64,000 nucleotides of DNA from Cephalotus follicularis (taxonomy: Eukaryota > Streptophyta > Magnoliopsida > Oxalidales > Cephalotaceae), in the NCBI GenBank assembly GCA_001972305.1, contig BDDD01000557.1:792002-856001 (forward strand), in the 5' to 3' direction. Under the pieces are notes generated by a model. It made no database searches. It worked only from the letters and a program-made list of their open reading frames with translations, and was not told the DNA's origin. Position 1 is the stretch's first letter. Each line of letters opens with the position of its first letter. Positions 10,982 to 22,150 of this stretch are shown here, piece after piece. A program made the translations under genes and the position numbers.

Positions 10982-12400
10982 ATGACTGATCGGGTGCGTG
11001 GTCCAAATCATCGCTTAGAAAGAATTAATCAACCAAGACCAATGGTGGACGCACGCCCACTTCAAACTCTTCACGATAAATTCTACCCCGCTAGGACAGC
11101 GCAACCATCCAGTGTCCTGTTCCCTGCACCTAACGGGAACAATTTTGAGTTAAAATCACAATTCATTAGCATGCTCCCGCACTTTCATGGTGTACCCAAT
11201 GAGGATGCATATCTCTTCCTTCGCGAGTTCGAGGAGGTATGTGCCCTCATGAAGCTTCAGCAACTATCTGATGATGATATTAAGTTGTGATTCATCAATT
11301 TTGCTCTTAAAGATGGAGCTAAGAAATGGCTCTACAGTCTCCCAACTAACTCCATCTCCACTTGGGATCAGTTCACTGTCTCATTTCTAAAGAAATTCTT
11401 TCCACTTCATAAAACCAATAAACTTAGGAACGACATTCTCCAGTTTCGTCAAAAACCCAATGAATCGTTTTCTAGGTGTATGGAACGTTTCAAGGATCTT
11501 CTCTTAGAGTGTCCTCATCATGGTTTAAACACGTGGCATTTATACCAAATCATCTACGAAGGGATCGATTACCAGACCAAGCAATTGGTCGAATCTATGT
11601 GTCCCGATGGGTTCACCTCGTACACTGATGAAAACGATGCATGGAACTTCCTTTTAGATTTGGGTGAGCGAACTAGGGAGTGGGAGTCCACTCAAGCTTC
11701 CGAGAGAGCATTACCAAATAAAGGGTATGTTATAGAAGGAGCAGTTGCGCTCGAGGCACAGTTATATAGCCGCCACAAGAGAATAGAGTCGTTGCTTAGG
11801 GGTACCACACAAGTAAATCATATCAATCACAGCACCCCTATGTGTTCTTGGTGTCAGTCCCCGAACCATGTTTTTGAAGAATGCCAAATCTATATTGACA
11901 GCCAATATACTCCTGAGAATGTATCTGCTATGAACCAATACAACCCGTATAGTAACACTTACAATCCGGGTTGGCGAAATCATCCAAACTTCTCATGGAG
12001 TCAATGGCAAAACATGCAAGGACAATCAACCTTTTCGGGGCAGCCTTCTAGTGTTGGTGCCCCACCACCACACTTTTCGGGACAACCTTCAAACTTTTCT
12101 AGCCAGTCAGCTCCACAGCAGACATATCAAAGGTTTTTCCCGAATTCGAGCAATGTCCAACCATCCTTCCCACAAAATCAATTCCAAAATCAACAATCAC
12201 CTGGATTATTGAACCAAAGGGAAGATACGTCTAGAATTTCATCGTTAGAAAAGAGCATGGAACTTCTTATGAGCACTGTGATGACTAGTCAGCATAACCT
12301 ACAAAAGCAAATCTCTCAGCTAGCATCTGCGGTGCATACAAGAGAAAAAGGGAAGATGCCTTCCCAACCCGAACCGAATCCTAGGACGAATATGATTTAG
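10982..12400 (+). pseudogene. gag: gag of element C (Athila type)
   Basis: Athila-type capsid protein in one frame from the ATG at 10,982, with an in-frame TGA at 11,288 and the end at 12,398. It shows the retrotransposon gag core: FHGVPNEDAYLFLREFEEVC, then KKWLYSLP and a WDQFTVSFLKKFFP block (about residues 70-150), followed by a YEGID...QLVESM region. A CSWCQSPNHVFEEC knuckle keeps the C, C, H, C ligands (about 11,840-11,880). The C-terminal third is rich in Q, N, P and S. One stop separates an N-terminal fragment of 102 residues. Confidence 0.9.
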
Positions 12401-13663
12401 CCCGATCGTATCCAACCGCAACCTAATCCGTAATGCTTATCTTCTTCCGGCCCATCCGATCAAGCATTTGCCTTGCGAAGTGGAAGTGAGTACCAACCAG
12501 CGGATAAAACAGAAAATTCGAACGAGAAGTTGGTTGAGTCATTTGTGCATAAAAAATCAAAAGAACAGTTGGTTGACTCCTTTGTGCAACCAACAAATTT
12601 AGATGTGCAAGAAGAAGTTAGGGATAAGAAAGAAAAAGAGAAAAAGGAACAATTAATGGAAATACCCAAGCATTCATTTGATCCCCCAGTTCCTTTTCCG
12701 AAGAGATTAGAAAAGAAAGCCCCAGCAATGGAAAAGATCATCAATACATTTAAACAAGTCTAAATCAATATCCCATTGCTGGAAGCCATAGAGCAGGTGC
12801 CCTCTTACGCAAAAGTCCTTAAAGACTTATGCACTAAAAAGTGGATCCTTCAGACTCCGAAAAAGGCTTTCTTGGCAACCAACATTAGTGCACTGTTTTT
12901 GCAACCCACGATGCGAAAGTACAAAGATCCTGGCTGCCCGACAATCTCTTGTGTTATTGGTAACACAAAAATCGATCATGCCTTGCTCGATTTAGGAGCA
13001 AGTGTGAATTTGTTGCCTTCAGAAGTTTTTGAGCAACTAGGTTTAGGAGAGTTGCTCCTGACCACCACGAAATTGCAATTAGCTGATAGGTCGGTAAAAG
13101 TTCCTAGAGGGAAAATTGAGGATGTTTTGATAAAGGTTGGTGAGTTTTTCTTTCCAGTCGACTTTGTCGTATTAGATACCCAACCTGTTGTGAACATAGA
13201 AGACCAAATCTCAGTTATCCTTGGTAGACCATTCTTGGCCACAAGTAATGCATTGATTAATTGCCGAAATGGTCTCATGAAGTTGAGTTTTGGAAAGTCG
13301 TCTATGGACTTTAACATCTTTCGTTTGGGAAAGCATCAATCTGACTTTGATGATGTCTACGTGATTCGCTCGATTCCTGATACCATTGATTCGTATTTTA
13401 ATATCAACTTTGATCGTAATTTCAGGAGTGAATTCGAGATAGAGGAAGTTAAACAAAAAGATAGATTGCAGTGGCTTGAAAACGAGGAAGCATTAGCATG
13501 GTTAGAAAGTAAGCTTAATGAGCCAACGTCGGATAGTGAATGGGATCATCTATCCTATTACACACATAAACTCGCTACGCCTGACCAAACGTATTTTAAC
13601 GAAGATTTTGATAATAACTTCATGGAATGCTTGAAAGAATTTGAGGAATTAGAGGTTACGTAA
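12401..13663 (+). pseudogene. Aspartic protease region of element C
   Basis: It is in the same frame as gag, with stops near 12,431 and at 12,761. The first part (12,473-12,763) is a charged, lysine/glutamate-rich linker. The protease starts after 12,776; its active-site motif LLDLGASVNLLP is at about 12,985-13,020 (D-L-G in place of the usual D-S/T-G), and the downstream ILGRPFLAT (about 13,217-13,245) is typical of Athila-type protease. It would cut the polyprotein. The expected RT does not follow: the frame stops at 13,661 and no polymerase motif is seen downstream. Confidence 0.85.
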
Positions 13664-14716
13664 AAGGAGATATTAAGTTGGTTGGACGATGGGGACGTTG
13701 ATTCGATTTTGGAAGTTCAATGGGATGATCTGTCCCATTTCACGCACAAGCTTAGCACGCCATCTCACCCTCACACCATCCTCGAAAATAACTTTTTCTT
13801 TACTAAAGATCAATTAGGATGGAGGGTGTGCATTCGTATGGACCATGTGTGTAATTGGTTGGTTGGTCGGGATTATTTGTGTTCTCTTCGTTATTTTTAC
13901 TGGTGGAAATCCTATTGGGATGATAGTTTTATTGTTGAAAATTTTTCAAAAATTTGTGATTCTCTTGTTGAATTTTATTGGTGGAGATCTTGTTGGGATT
14001 GCTCTTATATTGAGAAATTTTCTCATATTGTGTGTTTAAGTTTTTCCAAGCAGGTATTCATGATTTTTATTGGTGGACATCATTTTGGGATGTCGCTTAT
14101 ATTATTAAACCTATGACTTCACGTGGTGTTTTTGAGTTTGTTAAGACAGGTATTGGAGACGCGTTCGAAGTAAAAAAAGAAGCGAGCACTAAGGAAGCGA
14201 GCACAAAGGTTTTTCAAATTTCAAGCTGCATTGATGGAGGAGGCCATGGACTTTCATGAGCCTCGTTATTTAGAGCGTCCATGATCATATCCGGTAAACC
14301 CTACCCCTTTGTTCTTTATTTTATTGCATTGTTTCTTATATTTGTTAATTGAGATGTGTTTTGATTCTAGAACTTGGAACGAGATAATAAAGTTCAAGTA
14401 TGGGGGTGTTCTATGAGTTTTTGAGTATAGATACATTTTACCTGTTTTCAAAGTTTTGATGAACTGAATTTTGTGTGTTTATTCACTTGGAAAACACTCA
14501 CGAGATAAAACTCGTCCACTAGGGCCACCTAGGGGTTTAACGGCTTGTTGCATCAACTAAATGCAATCGTAATTCCTGCGAAAGTGAGTTAGGTTTTTGT
14601 TTATGATTTTTTTTTGTGCATTTAGTTTTTGTTTTTTTGTTTGTATGTGTTTTCTGGTTTTTAACTTTCTATTTTTGTTTGCTTGAGGACAAGCAAAGTT
14701 TAAGTATGGGGGTATT
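13664..14716 (+). other. Non-coding tail of element C with a threefold repeat
   Basis: No RT, RNase H or integrase motif is present in any frame. Three copies of a roughly 45-base unit, TTTTA(C/T)TGGTGGA followed by ATC...TTGGGAT and TTTTATT, start near 13,895, 13,973 and 14,066. The stretch 14,385-14,410 and 14,680-14,716 has the AAGTTCAAGTATGGGGG type polypurine wording of Athila elements, the second copy directly before the 3' LTR. Confidence 0.75.
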
Positions 14717-15673
14717 TGTTTAGCATAAAAATGTGTTATTTTTAATGTGTTATTTGTGATATTTCTATGCTTGGAATAGATTACTTTGGTTGTGTTATAT
14801 TGATTTTCAGGTACAAGTGCTAAATGACCAAAGTGCAAGAATACTACCCAAATTTGTGTAAATTGGAGCTTAAAAGAGTAAAGATTGAAGAATGGAAAAA
14901 ATCTGCAGAAAACAGACCAAAAGTGTCGATGTCTTTCATACAAAGTTGATGTCTTTTCTGGGTTTAAATAATCGTGTCGACGTCTTTGTGAAGAAGTCGA
15001 CGTCTTTTCTGGAAAATGCAACAATCTTCAAAGAGGTATGAACAAAGCGTCGATGTCTTTCAACAATGGGATCGACGTCTTTGAGCAAAAATCGACTTGT
15101 AACTTTTAAAGCAAAAGAAGTCAACGTCTTTATGAAGAAGTCGACGACTTTCACTCGCATCTCAGCAAGTCGCGACTTTTACTAAAAGAAGTCGACGCCT
15201 TTAAGAAGAAGTCGACGTCTTCCTCAGCAGCAGAAATAGAAAGATTAGATTTTTGCCATATTTTGTAACTAGGATTGCTTTTATTCCGTTTTTGATCAAT
15301 TGTATAGTATATAGACAACATTATGCCGGCCAAATTAAGTGTGTAATATGTAAGTAGGGTAGATTAGGGTAGATTAGAGAGAGAGTTTGTGGAAGTAGCC
15401 ACCTCCCTCCTTAGTTTAGTTTTTATTATGTTTTGTAGCTAGTTTAGTTCAATACAATCTACGGTGAGTTTCTATACCCTAAACTGCTTTTTAATTATAT
15501 TTTGTTATCTTTTATTCATTAGTTTGTTAGTTTATCTCATAAATTGGTATACTTCGCCTAGGTTGGATAAATTACAACTAGTTTATGTTTCCCTGCGTTT
15601 GACCCGTTACTGCATGATCCGTGCACTTGCGGCTATAAATTTTAAAACATCATATTCTTTTTAACAGTGAACA
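14717..15673 (+). repeat. 3' LTR of element C
   Basis: It begins TGTTTAGCATAAAAATG right after GTATGGGGGTATT and ends AACAGTGAACA. It carries the GTCGAC cluster at 14,924-15,222. The block 15,361-15,447 (an AGATTAGGGT repeat and a purine tract) replaces the longer block of the 5' LTR. Confidence 0.9.
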
Positions 15674-16066
15674 TGCATAAGCAGGGTCCGATGTTGTGAT
15701 TGGAGGTACCATTCGACTCTTTCAGCTTCCAGCATATGTTCTTATTGATCCGGGTTCATCCCATTCATTCATTGCATTGCATTTTGTCTCCCATGTTGGT
15801 TTGAGACTTGAGTACCTTCCTTTCTTGATGGAGGTATCCACACCCCTCGGTGAGTCAGCGACCACCGATCGAGTATGTAGAGATTGTATTGTAGAGATTG
15901 ATGATCGTTGCTTATTAACCGATCTTATTGTTTTACCGATGGATAGCCTATATGTGATTCTTGGCATGGATTGGTTGTCTGCTGGCTTTGCTCATGTGGA
16001 TTGTCATCGAAAAGTAGTGGTTTTCAGTCCTCCGGGACGACCACCTTTTCGGTTTCTTGGCACCTA
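15674..16066 (+). pseudogene. Protease of element B
   Basis: Retroviral-type aspartic protease that processes the gag-pol polyprotein. After an in-frame TAA at the junction with element C, the frame shows the active site VLIDPGSSHSFIA (D-P-G, a form common in plant gypsy proteases) and the flap/C-terminal ILGMDWL motif at about 15,955-15,975. It stops at 16,064. The N-terminal link to gag is broken by the inserted element C. Confidence 0.9.
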
Positions 16067-17414
16067 AGAGCCATTATTTGTTCTGATGATTTCGGCTTTG
16101 CATGCGGACTAATTGTTACGACAGGGATGCCAGGGGTTTCTAGTACATGTGCTTGACACAGACAGATGGTGGCTGGAACTGGAAGATATTCTAGCGGTTT
16201 GTGAGTTCGGAGATGTTTTTCCTCGGGATTTGACGTCGTTGCCCCTAGACAGAGAGATTGAATTTGTGATTGATTTGATACTGGGAACTGCACCGATTTC
16301 TCGAGCACCGTACTGAATGACACCGATAGAATTGAAAGAGTTAAAGATACAGTTACATAATCTTCTGGACAAATGTTTTATAAGACCTAGTGCTTCACCC
16401 TGGGGAACACCTGTTCTTTTTGTCAAGAAGAAAGATGCATCACTCCGTATGTGTATTGACTACCGGTAGCTCAATAAAGTTACAGTGAAGAATAAGTACC
16501 CTCTACCGCACATTGATGAGCTGTCCGACCAGCTTAGAGGAGAGACAGTGTTTTCTAAGCTAGACTTGAGATCGGGTTACCACCAGTTGAAAGTCAGATC
16601 GGAGGATATTCCGAAGACGGCTTTCAAATCGAGATATGGTCATTATGAGTTCTTAGTTATGCCTTTTGGTGTGACTAATACTCCCGCGGCTTTCATGGAC
16701 CTGATGAACCAAGTGTTCAGACAGTATTTGGATCAGTTCATTGTAGTGTTCATTGACGACCTCTTGGTCTATTCTAGGACCAATGAGGAGCATGCCCAGC
16801 ACCTCTACATTGTATTGCAAACATTGAGAGATCATCGATTGTATGCCAAATTCGACAAGTGCGAGTTTTGGTTATAAGAGGTTGCTTTTCATGGGCATAT
16901 TGTTTTTGGTGACGGTTTGTCAGTGGATCCATCGAAAGTAGAGGCAGTGAAAGACTGGAAACGACCGATGAATGCTTCCGAAGTTCGCAGCTTCTTGGGT
17001 TTAGCAGGGTATTATCGTCGGTTTGTTGAGGGATTTTCCCGTATTGCTACACCATTGACCAGATTGACACAGAAGAACACTGCCTTTATATGGGTTAGTG
17101 ATTGTGAAAGAAGTTTTCAACAGTTGAAAGATAGATTGATTTCCACTCCTGTCCTAGCCTTACCAGACGGGAACGAAGACTTTGTTGTATACACCGATGC
17201 TTCTGGAAAGGGGCTTGGTTGCGTTCTTATGCAATATGACAAAGTGATTGCTTATGCATCGAGAAAGATCAAACCACATGAAGAAAACTATCCAGTGCAT
17301 GACTTGGAGTTGGCGGCCATTGTCTTTGCTCTTGGAAAATGGTGCCACTACCTTTATGGGACCAAGTTCACAGTTTTCACTAATCATAAGAGTTTGAGAT
17401 ATCTCTTTTCATAG
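16067..17414 (+). pseudogene. Reverse transcriptase and RNase H of element B
   Basis: Ty3-type RT, then RNase H. Motifs in order: APY (16,305) with TGA where R is usual, [22 protein letters not shown] (about 16,399-16,467) with a [38 protein letters not shown], and the catalytic FIDD at about 16,750-16,761, intact. After a TAA at 16,875 the RT connection continues as [18 protein letters not shown]. RNase H has [16 protein letters not shown] (first catalytic D present) and [25 protein letters not shown] ends the frame at 17,412. Several stops look like C-to-T changes. Confidence 0.92.
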
Positions 17415-18960
17415 AAGGTACTGAACATGAGACAGAGAAGGTGGTTTGAGCTTCTTAAAGATTATGATTGTGACATTGAATATCATCCGGGAAAAGCAAA
17501 TGTTGTTGCAGATGCATTGCGTCAGAAGCTGTCATGTATGACTCTTTCCCATATTCATGTGCAACCTGCATTGCTTGACCGGATTAGAGATGCTCAGATA
17601 ATGGATATTGAATTGCAGAAAGTGGCTACTGCTATTGATGAAGGATTGAAACCTGATTTCTCCCTGTCCACAGATGGGTTATTGAGATACAGGAATAGAA
17701 TTTGCATTCCAGCCGATAGCGAGTTGAAGGAAGAGCTTTTTTCTCAAGCTCGTAAATCTTGTCTCTCTGTCCATCCAGGGAGTACGAAGATGTATCGTGA
17801 CCTAAAACTTAGCTATTGGTGGATTGTCATGAAGGGAGAAATCGCGGAATTCGTATCAAGAAGCCTTACTTGTCAGCAAGTTAAGGCAGAGCACCGGAGA
17901 CCGGTAGGCTTGCTTCAGCCTTTGCTCATTCCTGAGTGGAAATGGGAGCACATTACCATAGATTTCATGTCTGGGTTGCCCCTGACTCGTGACAGACATG
18001 ATGGTATATGGGTTGTGGTTGATCGACTCACGATGTCAGCCCACTTTCTACCGATTCGGATGACTTATTCTAGAGAAAAGTTATCCAGATTGTTCATGAA
18101 AGAGATTGTTAAGGCACATGGAGCTCCTATCAGCATTGTTTCAGATCGAGACTCTCGCTTCACTTCCGGGTTTTGGAGGAAGTTAGAGGTAGCTATGGTG
18201 CAGAATTGAGTTTCAGCATCGCTTTTCATCCTCAAACATATGGTTTGTCCTAAAGGACTATTCAGACATTGGAGGACATGCTTCGGGCATGCGTTCTCGA
18301 CTTTGGAGGTAGTTGGGATGACTACTTACATTTGATTGAGTTCTCGTATAACAATAGTTATCACGAGAGCATACAGATGGCTCCCTATGAAGCCCTATAT
18401 GGTAGGAAGTGTTGATCACCAGTTTGTTGGGATCAGGTCGGTGAAAAGAGCATTTTGGGGCCAGAGATTGTATAGATTACCGCAGAGAAAGTGAAATTGA
18501 TTAAGGACCGATTGATTGTTGCACAGAGTAGACAGAAAAGCTATGCTGATGTTCATCGCAGAGGCTTGGAGTTTAGTGTTGGTGACCATGTTTTCCTCAA
18601 AGTGTCACCCAGTAAAGGAGTCATGAGATTTAAGAAGAAAGGGAAGCTTTCTCCTCGTTTTATTGGACCTTTTGAGGTATTGGATCGGATTGGCAGACTT
18701 GCTTACAGGCTTGCCTTGACTCCAACATTTTCGGGAGTGCATGATGTGTTCCATGTTTTTCAGTTGAGGAAATATGTTCAAGATCCTTCACACATCATTG
18801 AGTATGGTCAGATTCAGCTAGAACCTGACTTATCGTTTATAGAGACTCCTATACAGATTGTTGGCAGACAGATCAGAGTATTGAGGAACAAGATCACCCC
18901 TTTGGTCAGTGTTCTATGGCAGTATCATGGTTTAGTGGAGCACAACTAGGAGCGAGAGGA
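17415..18960 (+). pseudogene. Integrase of element B
   Basis: Inserts the cDNA into the genome. The frame 17,427-18,209 has [13 protein letters not shown] (end of RNase H/linker), then the zinc-finger region with HPGSTKMY...[10 protein letters not shown]. The second His (R instead) and the first Cys (S instead) are lost, so the HHCC finger is damaged. The core has TIDFMSGLP and [12 protein letters not shown] (two catalytic D). A frameshift at about 18,195, then TAA near 18,252, TGA at 18,413 and TAG near 18,472 follow. The C-terminal frame 18,491-18,949 shows VGDHVFLKVSP, GPFEVLDRIG, VHDVFHVFQLRKYV and a chromovirus-type tail ending at a TAG where W is usual. Confidence 0.9.
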
Positions 18961-19035
18961 CGATATGAGAGAGACATATCCTTTCCTATTTGATTGATTG
19001 ATCGATTGACTGTTGAATCTGGAGACCAGATTCTT

Positions 19036-19050
19036 TTAAGAAGGGGAGAA
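19036..19050 (+). other. Polypurine tract of element B
   Basis: TTAAGAAGGGGAGAA directly precedes the TGTAACGACC start of the 3' LTR, matching the wording usual for plant chromoviruses. Confidence 0.8.
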
Positions 19051-19860
19051 TGTAACGACCCGAATTCCCTTTTGCACTGTTCATGCATACATTGTACCAT
19101 ATTGTATTGTATTGAATCGTATTGAACTGTATTGAATTGAGGTATTCCTATACCTATTGTGATTGTATTGGTTATATGCATGTATAGTCAGGATTTTGGG
19201 CTGAGTATCAGAGAGTTGGTCAAATTGACTACATAAGTCAATTTCTCACTCTGATTTTCTCATTCTCTCATTCTTCTTCCTCTCTCTATCCTTCTCCCCC
19301 TATCTCTCTCTCTTTTGCTGGTAGCCTCCCTCCATCTCCCTAGCAGCCGGATTGCATCTCCTTCAACAAGGACACCGATTGCAAGTTGTGAGTTGCCGAT
19401 TGAACGAGAAAGCAGTTGATTCTTGGGTGATTTCAGCTGATTGTCCGATCGATAGCTTAACTTTTGAAGCTTCATTGAAGGTAGGACTTCCCTACTTGAT
19501 TGCCTATTGCTTTATTGCATAATTGATTGAATGATTGATTGAATTGAGTGATTGTATTGCATTGAATTGAAAAACTAGGGTTTTATTGATTTCCTTGATC
19601 TAACCGATCTAGGAGGATTGAAACTGGATTTTGAAGGTTGTAACAAGTGTTACTAACCTCAAATGATTGATTGTAAACCTTGGTTTTCAAAGAATGGCTT
19701 TAAATTGGATTTTGGCTTGAGATTGGCCCTATTTTCTGCATAAAATCCTCTCTGCCCAGCAAAGATATTGACCCCTAGCCCCTGGACGTCGATGTCTTTT
19801 GCTTCAGAGTGCTGTATCTTTGATTCTACAGCAAAGACATGGACGTCTTCCAAAGACATC
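19051..19860 (+). repeat. 3' LTR of element B, first part
   Basis: It matches 5345-6165 of the 5' LTR. It breaks off after CAAAGACATC, where element D is inserted, and resumes at 25,186. Confidence 0.93.
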
Positions 19861-19984
19861 TGTTGACATTTATGTCTCAATCCTATGTTTTGATGATAAC
19901 ATATTTGTATTTGACAAAGTTTCTTGATGTGCAAGAAAGACAAAAGATAAACAAATCAGCAAGAATTATGCAGAAAACTGCCCA

Positions 19985-20350
19985 GACCGTCGACGCCCAG
20001 CTTTAAAGCGTCTGCGCTTTGACTGACGGTCGAGACAAGAACAAAGCGTCTACCGGTGAAGCACTTGGAGAATTGGAAATAACACTCCAAGCGTCGACGC
20101 TCAAATGCAAGCGTCTGCGCTTTGAGTCTCAAAACGGATGCGCTTAGTGCAAAGCGTCTGCCATCTCAGGCAGAGAAGAAATGGCAATTAAAATGTGCCT
20201 AAGCGTCGACGCTCAAGTCTAAGCATCCGCGCTTTATCTGGCGGTCGACATCATCAAGTGAACGCCTGCGCTTCAAGCAGAGAATTGAAATTTGGGAGCC
20301 CCAACGGTCACATGACCGTCGACGCTTTAGAGGAGTCCGTCGACGCTTTG
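19985..20350 (+). repeat. AGCGTCGACGCT palindrome cluster in the element D LTR
   Basis: The perfect 12-base palindrome AGCGTCGACGCT, and half-matching forms (AAGCGTCTGCGCTTT, CCGTCGACGCTTT), recur about ten times, starting about 450 and ending about 100 bases upstream of the TATA box. The 3' LTR copy is at about 24,270-24,635. Confidence 0.85.
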
Positions 20351-20442
20351 ATCGTCTGCAGCAATTTCTGACAGTTTTCAGTGGACATTTCATTAAGGAA
20401 TTAATCCTAAACTAATCCCAACGGATCTATGAGGCAAGAAGC

Positions 20443-20450
20443 TATAAATG
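20443..20450 (+). promoter_or_regulatory. TATA box of the element D 5' LTR
   Basis: TATAAATG sits in GAAGCTATAAATGGAGG; the same sequence is in the 3' LTR at 24,728. Elements F (TATAAATAAG near 43,293) and J (TATAAATAGA at 58,198) have it at the same relative place. Confidence 0.65.
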
Positions 20451-20895
20451 GAGGAATGTTTTGAAGTGCTAGAGAGAGAACAACACAAGCAAATCAAGTA
20501 TACAAACATCATTCAAGAAAATCACACTCAAGGCATTCAAATCAAAGAGCTCAATCAAAAGTCTTGTTTTTGCATTTTAAGCCAATTCTTGTTCTCACTA
20601 TTTTGAGCAATCCTATATTGTAAAATCCAACCTTGTGAGAGGTTTAATCACAAACACAAACTATTTACGCTTTGATTGTAATAGGGGAGTGAACCCTAGA
20701 ACATTTGGGGAGTGAACCCAAAGTGAGTTGTAAGTGATTGAGGTCAATCACCAAGGTGTAACCGAATAGCACCCGTAATTGTATTCGGAGAACTAGTGGA
20801 AACTCAAGCAGATCCTTGGGAAAAGTGGACGTAGGCAAGAGTTTGGCCGAACCACTCTAAACTAGTGTTTGCACATCTCTTAACTCTTTCTCTTT

Positions 20896-22135
20896 ACGAT
20901 GAAGAAAAGGAGAAAAAGAAAAAGAAGATTGTAGCCTTGAAGTCATCCCAAACCGAAGACTCCGAGGATGATGATGATGATGTTGATGAAGAACTTGCAT
21001 TTATCACCCGGAGATTCAAGAAGTTTCTTGCCAGCAAAAAGAAATTTGGTGGAAGACCAAACAAGAAGTTCCACCAAAAAGGAGAATCAAGTAAACTCGA
21101 AGAAATCATATGCTTCGAATGCAACAAGCCGGGGCATTACAAAAGCGACTGCCCTCGCCTTAAGAAGAAGGACTTAGTGAAGAAGAAGAAGAAGGCTATG
21201 ATTGCAACTTGGGATGATAGCGATGAGTCCAGCTCGGATGAAGACACAAACGAGGAGGTAGCTCAAATAGCATTGATGGCATTGGATGATCAAGAAGAAG
21301 AAGAAAACGATGAGGTAACGTATGACGAACTTGTGCTATTAGTTGAAAAATATAGTTCTATAATTTCTTCTTTAAAGAAAAAGGTTAAGACTTTGACATA
21401 TGAAAATGATGAACTAAACTTGGCTAAGGAAGAAACCTCAAATGAAATTGAGGTAGACCTCATTGAAAATGAGATTGCTTACCTTGTTAAGGAAAACAAA
21501 AATCTCAAAGAAGAAATAGAGGCCTTAAAGAAAACCTTTTCAAAGTTCTCTAATAGTAGTGAGAAGCTTGAAAAACTTCTTGGAATGCAAAGATGCGTTT
21601 TTGATAAAGCGGGACTAGGATTTGAAGAAATGAATAATGTCAAGCTTTATCAAACATTCTTTGATAGAAAGGAGAAAATTGAAAAGGAAAAGGCTAATAA
21701 GGCCAAGATTAGAAAGAAAACCATGTGTGATTATTGTGGTAAATTAGGACACACCTCCACTACTTGTTTCTATAAGAAAAATGCCATGTTTAGAAATAAG
21801 GTAATTAGATCATGCAACTTTTGTGGTAAACATGGCATACACATTCACAATGTTATCATAAAAGGAATGCCACTAGTAAGAAAAACATTATATGTACACA
21901 TTGTGGTAGATATGGTCATGCTTTTTCTTCATGTTTCCATAGAAGAAATAATGTAGTTGTGTCTTGTAATACTTGTGGTAATCTTGGACACACCTCTATT
22001 TCATGCTTTTATAAACAAAATGTATTGAATGATTTAAATTTGTCTAGAACTAAAAGAAGGTGGGTTCCGAAAGGAACAATTTTGACTAACCCTAAAGGAC
22101 CCAAGATTTGTTGGGTACCTCAAACAAAAACTTGA
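20896..22135 (+). pseudogene. gag: gag C-terminal part of element D, with five zinc knuckles
   Basis: SIRE-type gag without its N-terminal capsid part: sequence begins inside the acidic/lysine linker that follows capsid in element F. It then has CFECNKPGHYKSDC (knuckle 1, about 21,113), a charged coiled-coil-like region (21,300-21,560) and CDYCGKLGHTSTTC (knuckle 2, 21,726). Three more knuckles follow at 21,813, 21,893 and 21,965 (CNFC, CTHC, CNTC types). A one-base deletion near 21,836 shifts the frame, so the last two lie in another frame, which ends with the WVPKGT...NPKGPK tail at 22,135. No ATG supports a start; the open frame begins inside the LTR. Confidence 0.88.
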
Positions 22136-22150
22136 TCTTTGTGTTTGTAG

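Larger units (their letters stand above)
9306..15673 (+). mobile_element. Athila-like Ty3/gypsy element C, gag-protease only
   Basis: LTRs are 9306-10,391 and 14,717-15,673, both starting TGTTT and ending GTGAACA. The flanking bases are TGCAG (9301-9305) and TGCAT (15,674-15,678), a 4/5 match; a G-to-T change in the second copy would also explain the TAA stop there in the frame of element B. The primer site matches tRNA-Asp. The interior carries gag and an aspartic protease but no RT, RNase H or integrase. The tail contains the 'gcttgaggacaagc ... caagtatggggg' wording seen in Athila-type elements. It is therefore non-autonomous, 6.4 kb long. Confidence 0.9.
19861..20895 (+). repeat. 5' LTR of element D
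   Basis: It starts TGTTGACATTTATGTCTC, as do the LTRs of elements F (42,596) and J (57,671, one-base variant). It stops at AACTCTTTCTCTT(TA), about 100-170 bases earlier than F and J, and runs directly into gag-type sequence (GATGAAGAAAAGGAG). TATAAATG lies at 20,443. GCGTCGACGC or GTCGAC words lie at 19,989, 20,091, 20,203, 20,318 and 20,339. Confidence 0.9.

Noticed and set aside
13845..14039. 64-codon hydrophobic frame that looks like a membrane protein
   Set aside because: It reads the threefold repeat in one of several possible frames, with no start context and no conservation evidence. It is mentioned only as a repeat.
9301..15678. Element C as an original part of element B
   Set aside because: B's gag and protease frames are in agreement only when C is removed; C has its own LTRs, a different primer tRNA and near-perfect flanking duplication.
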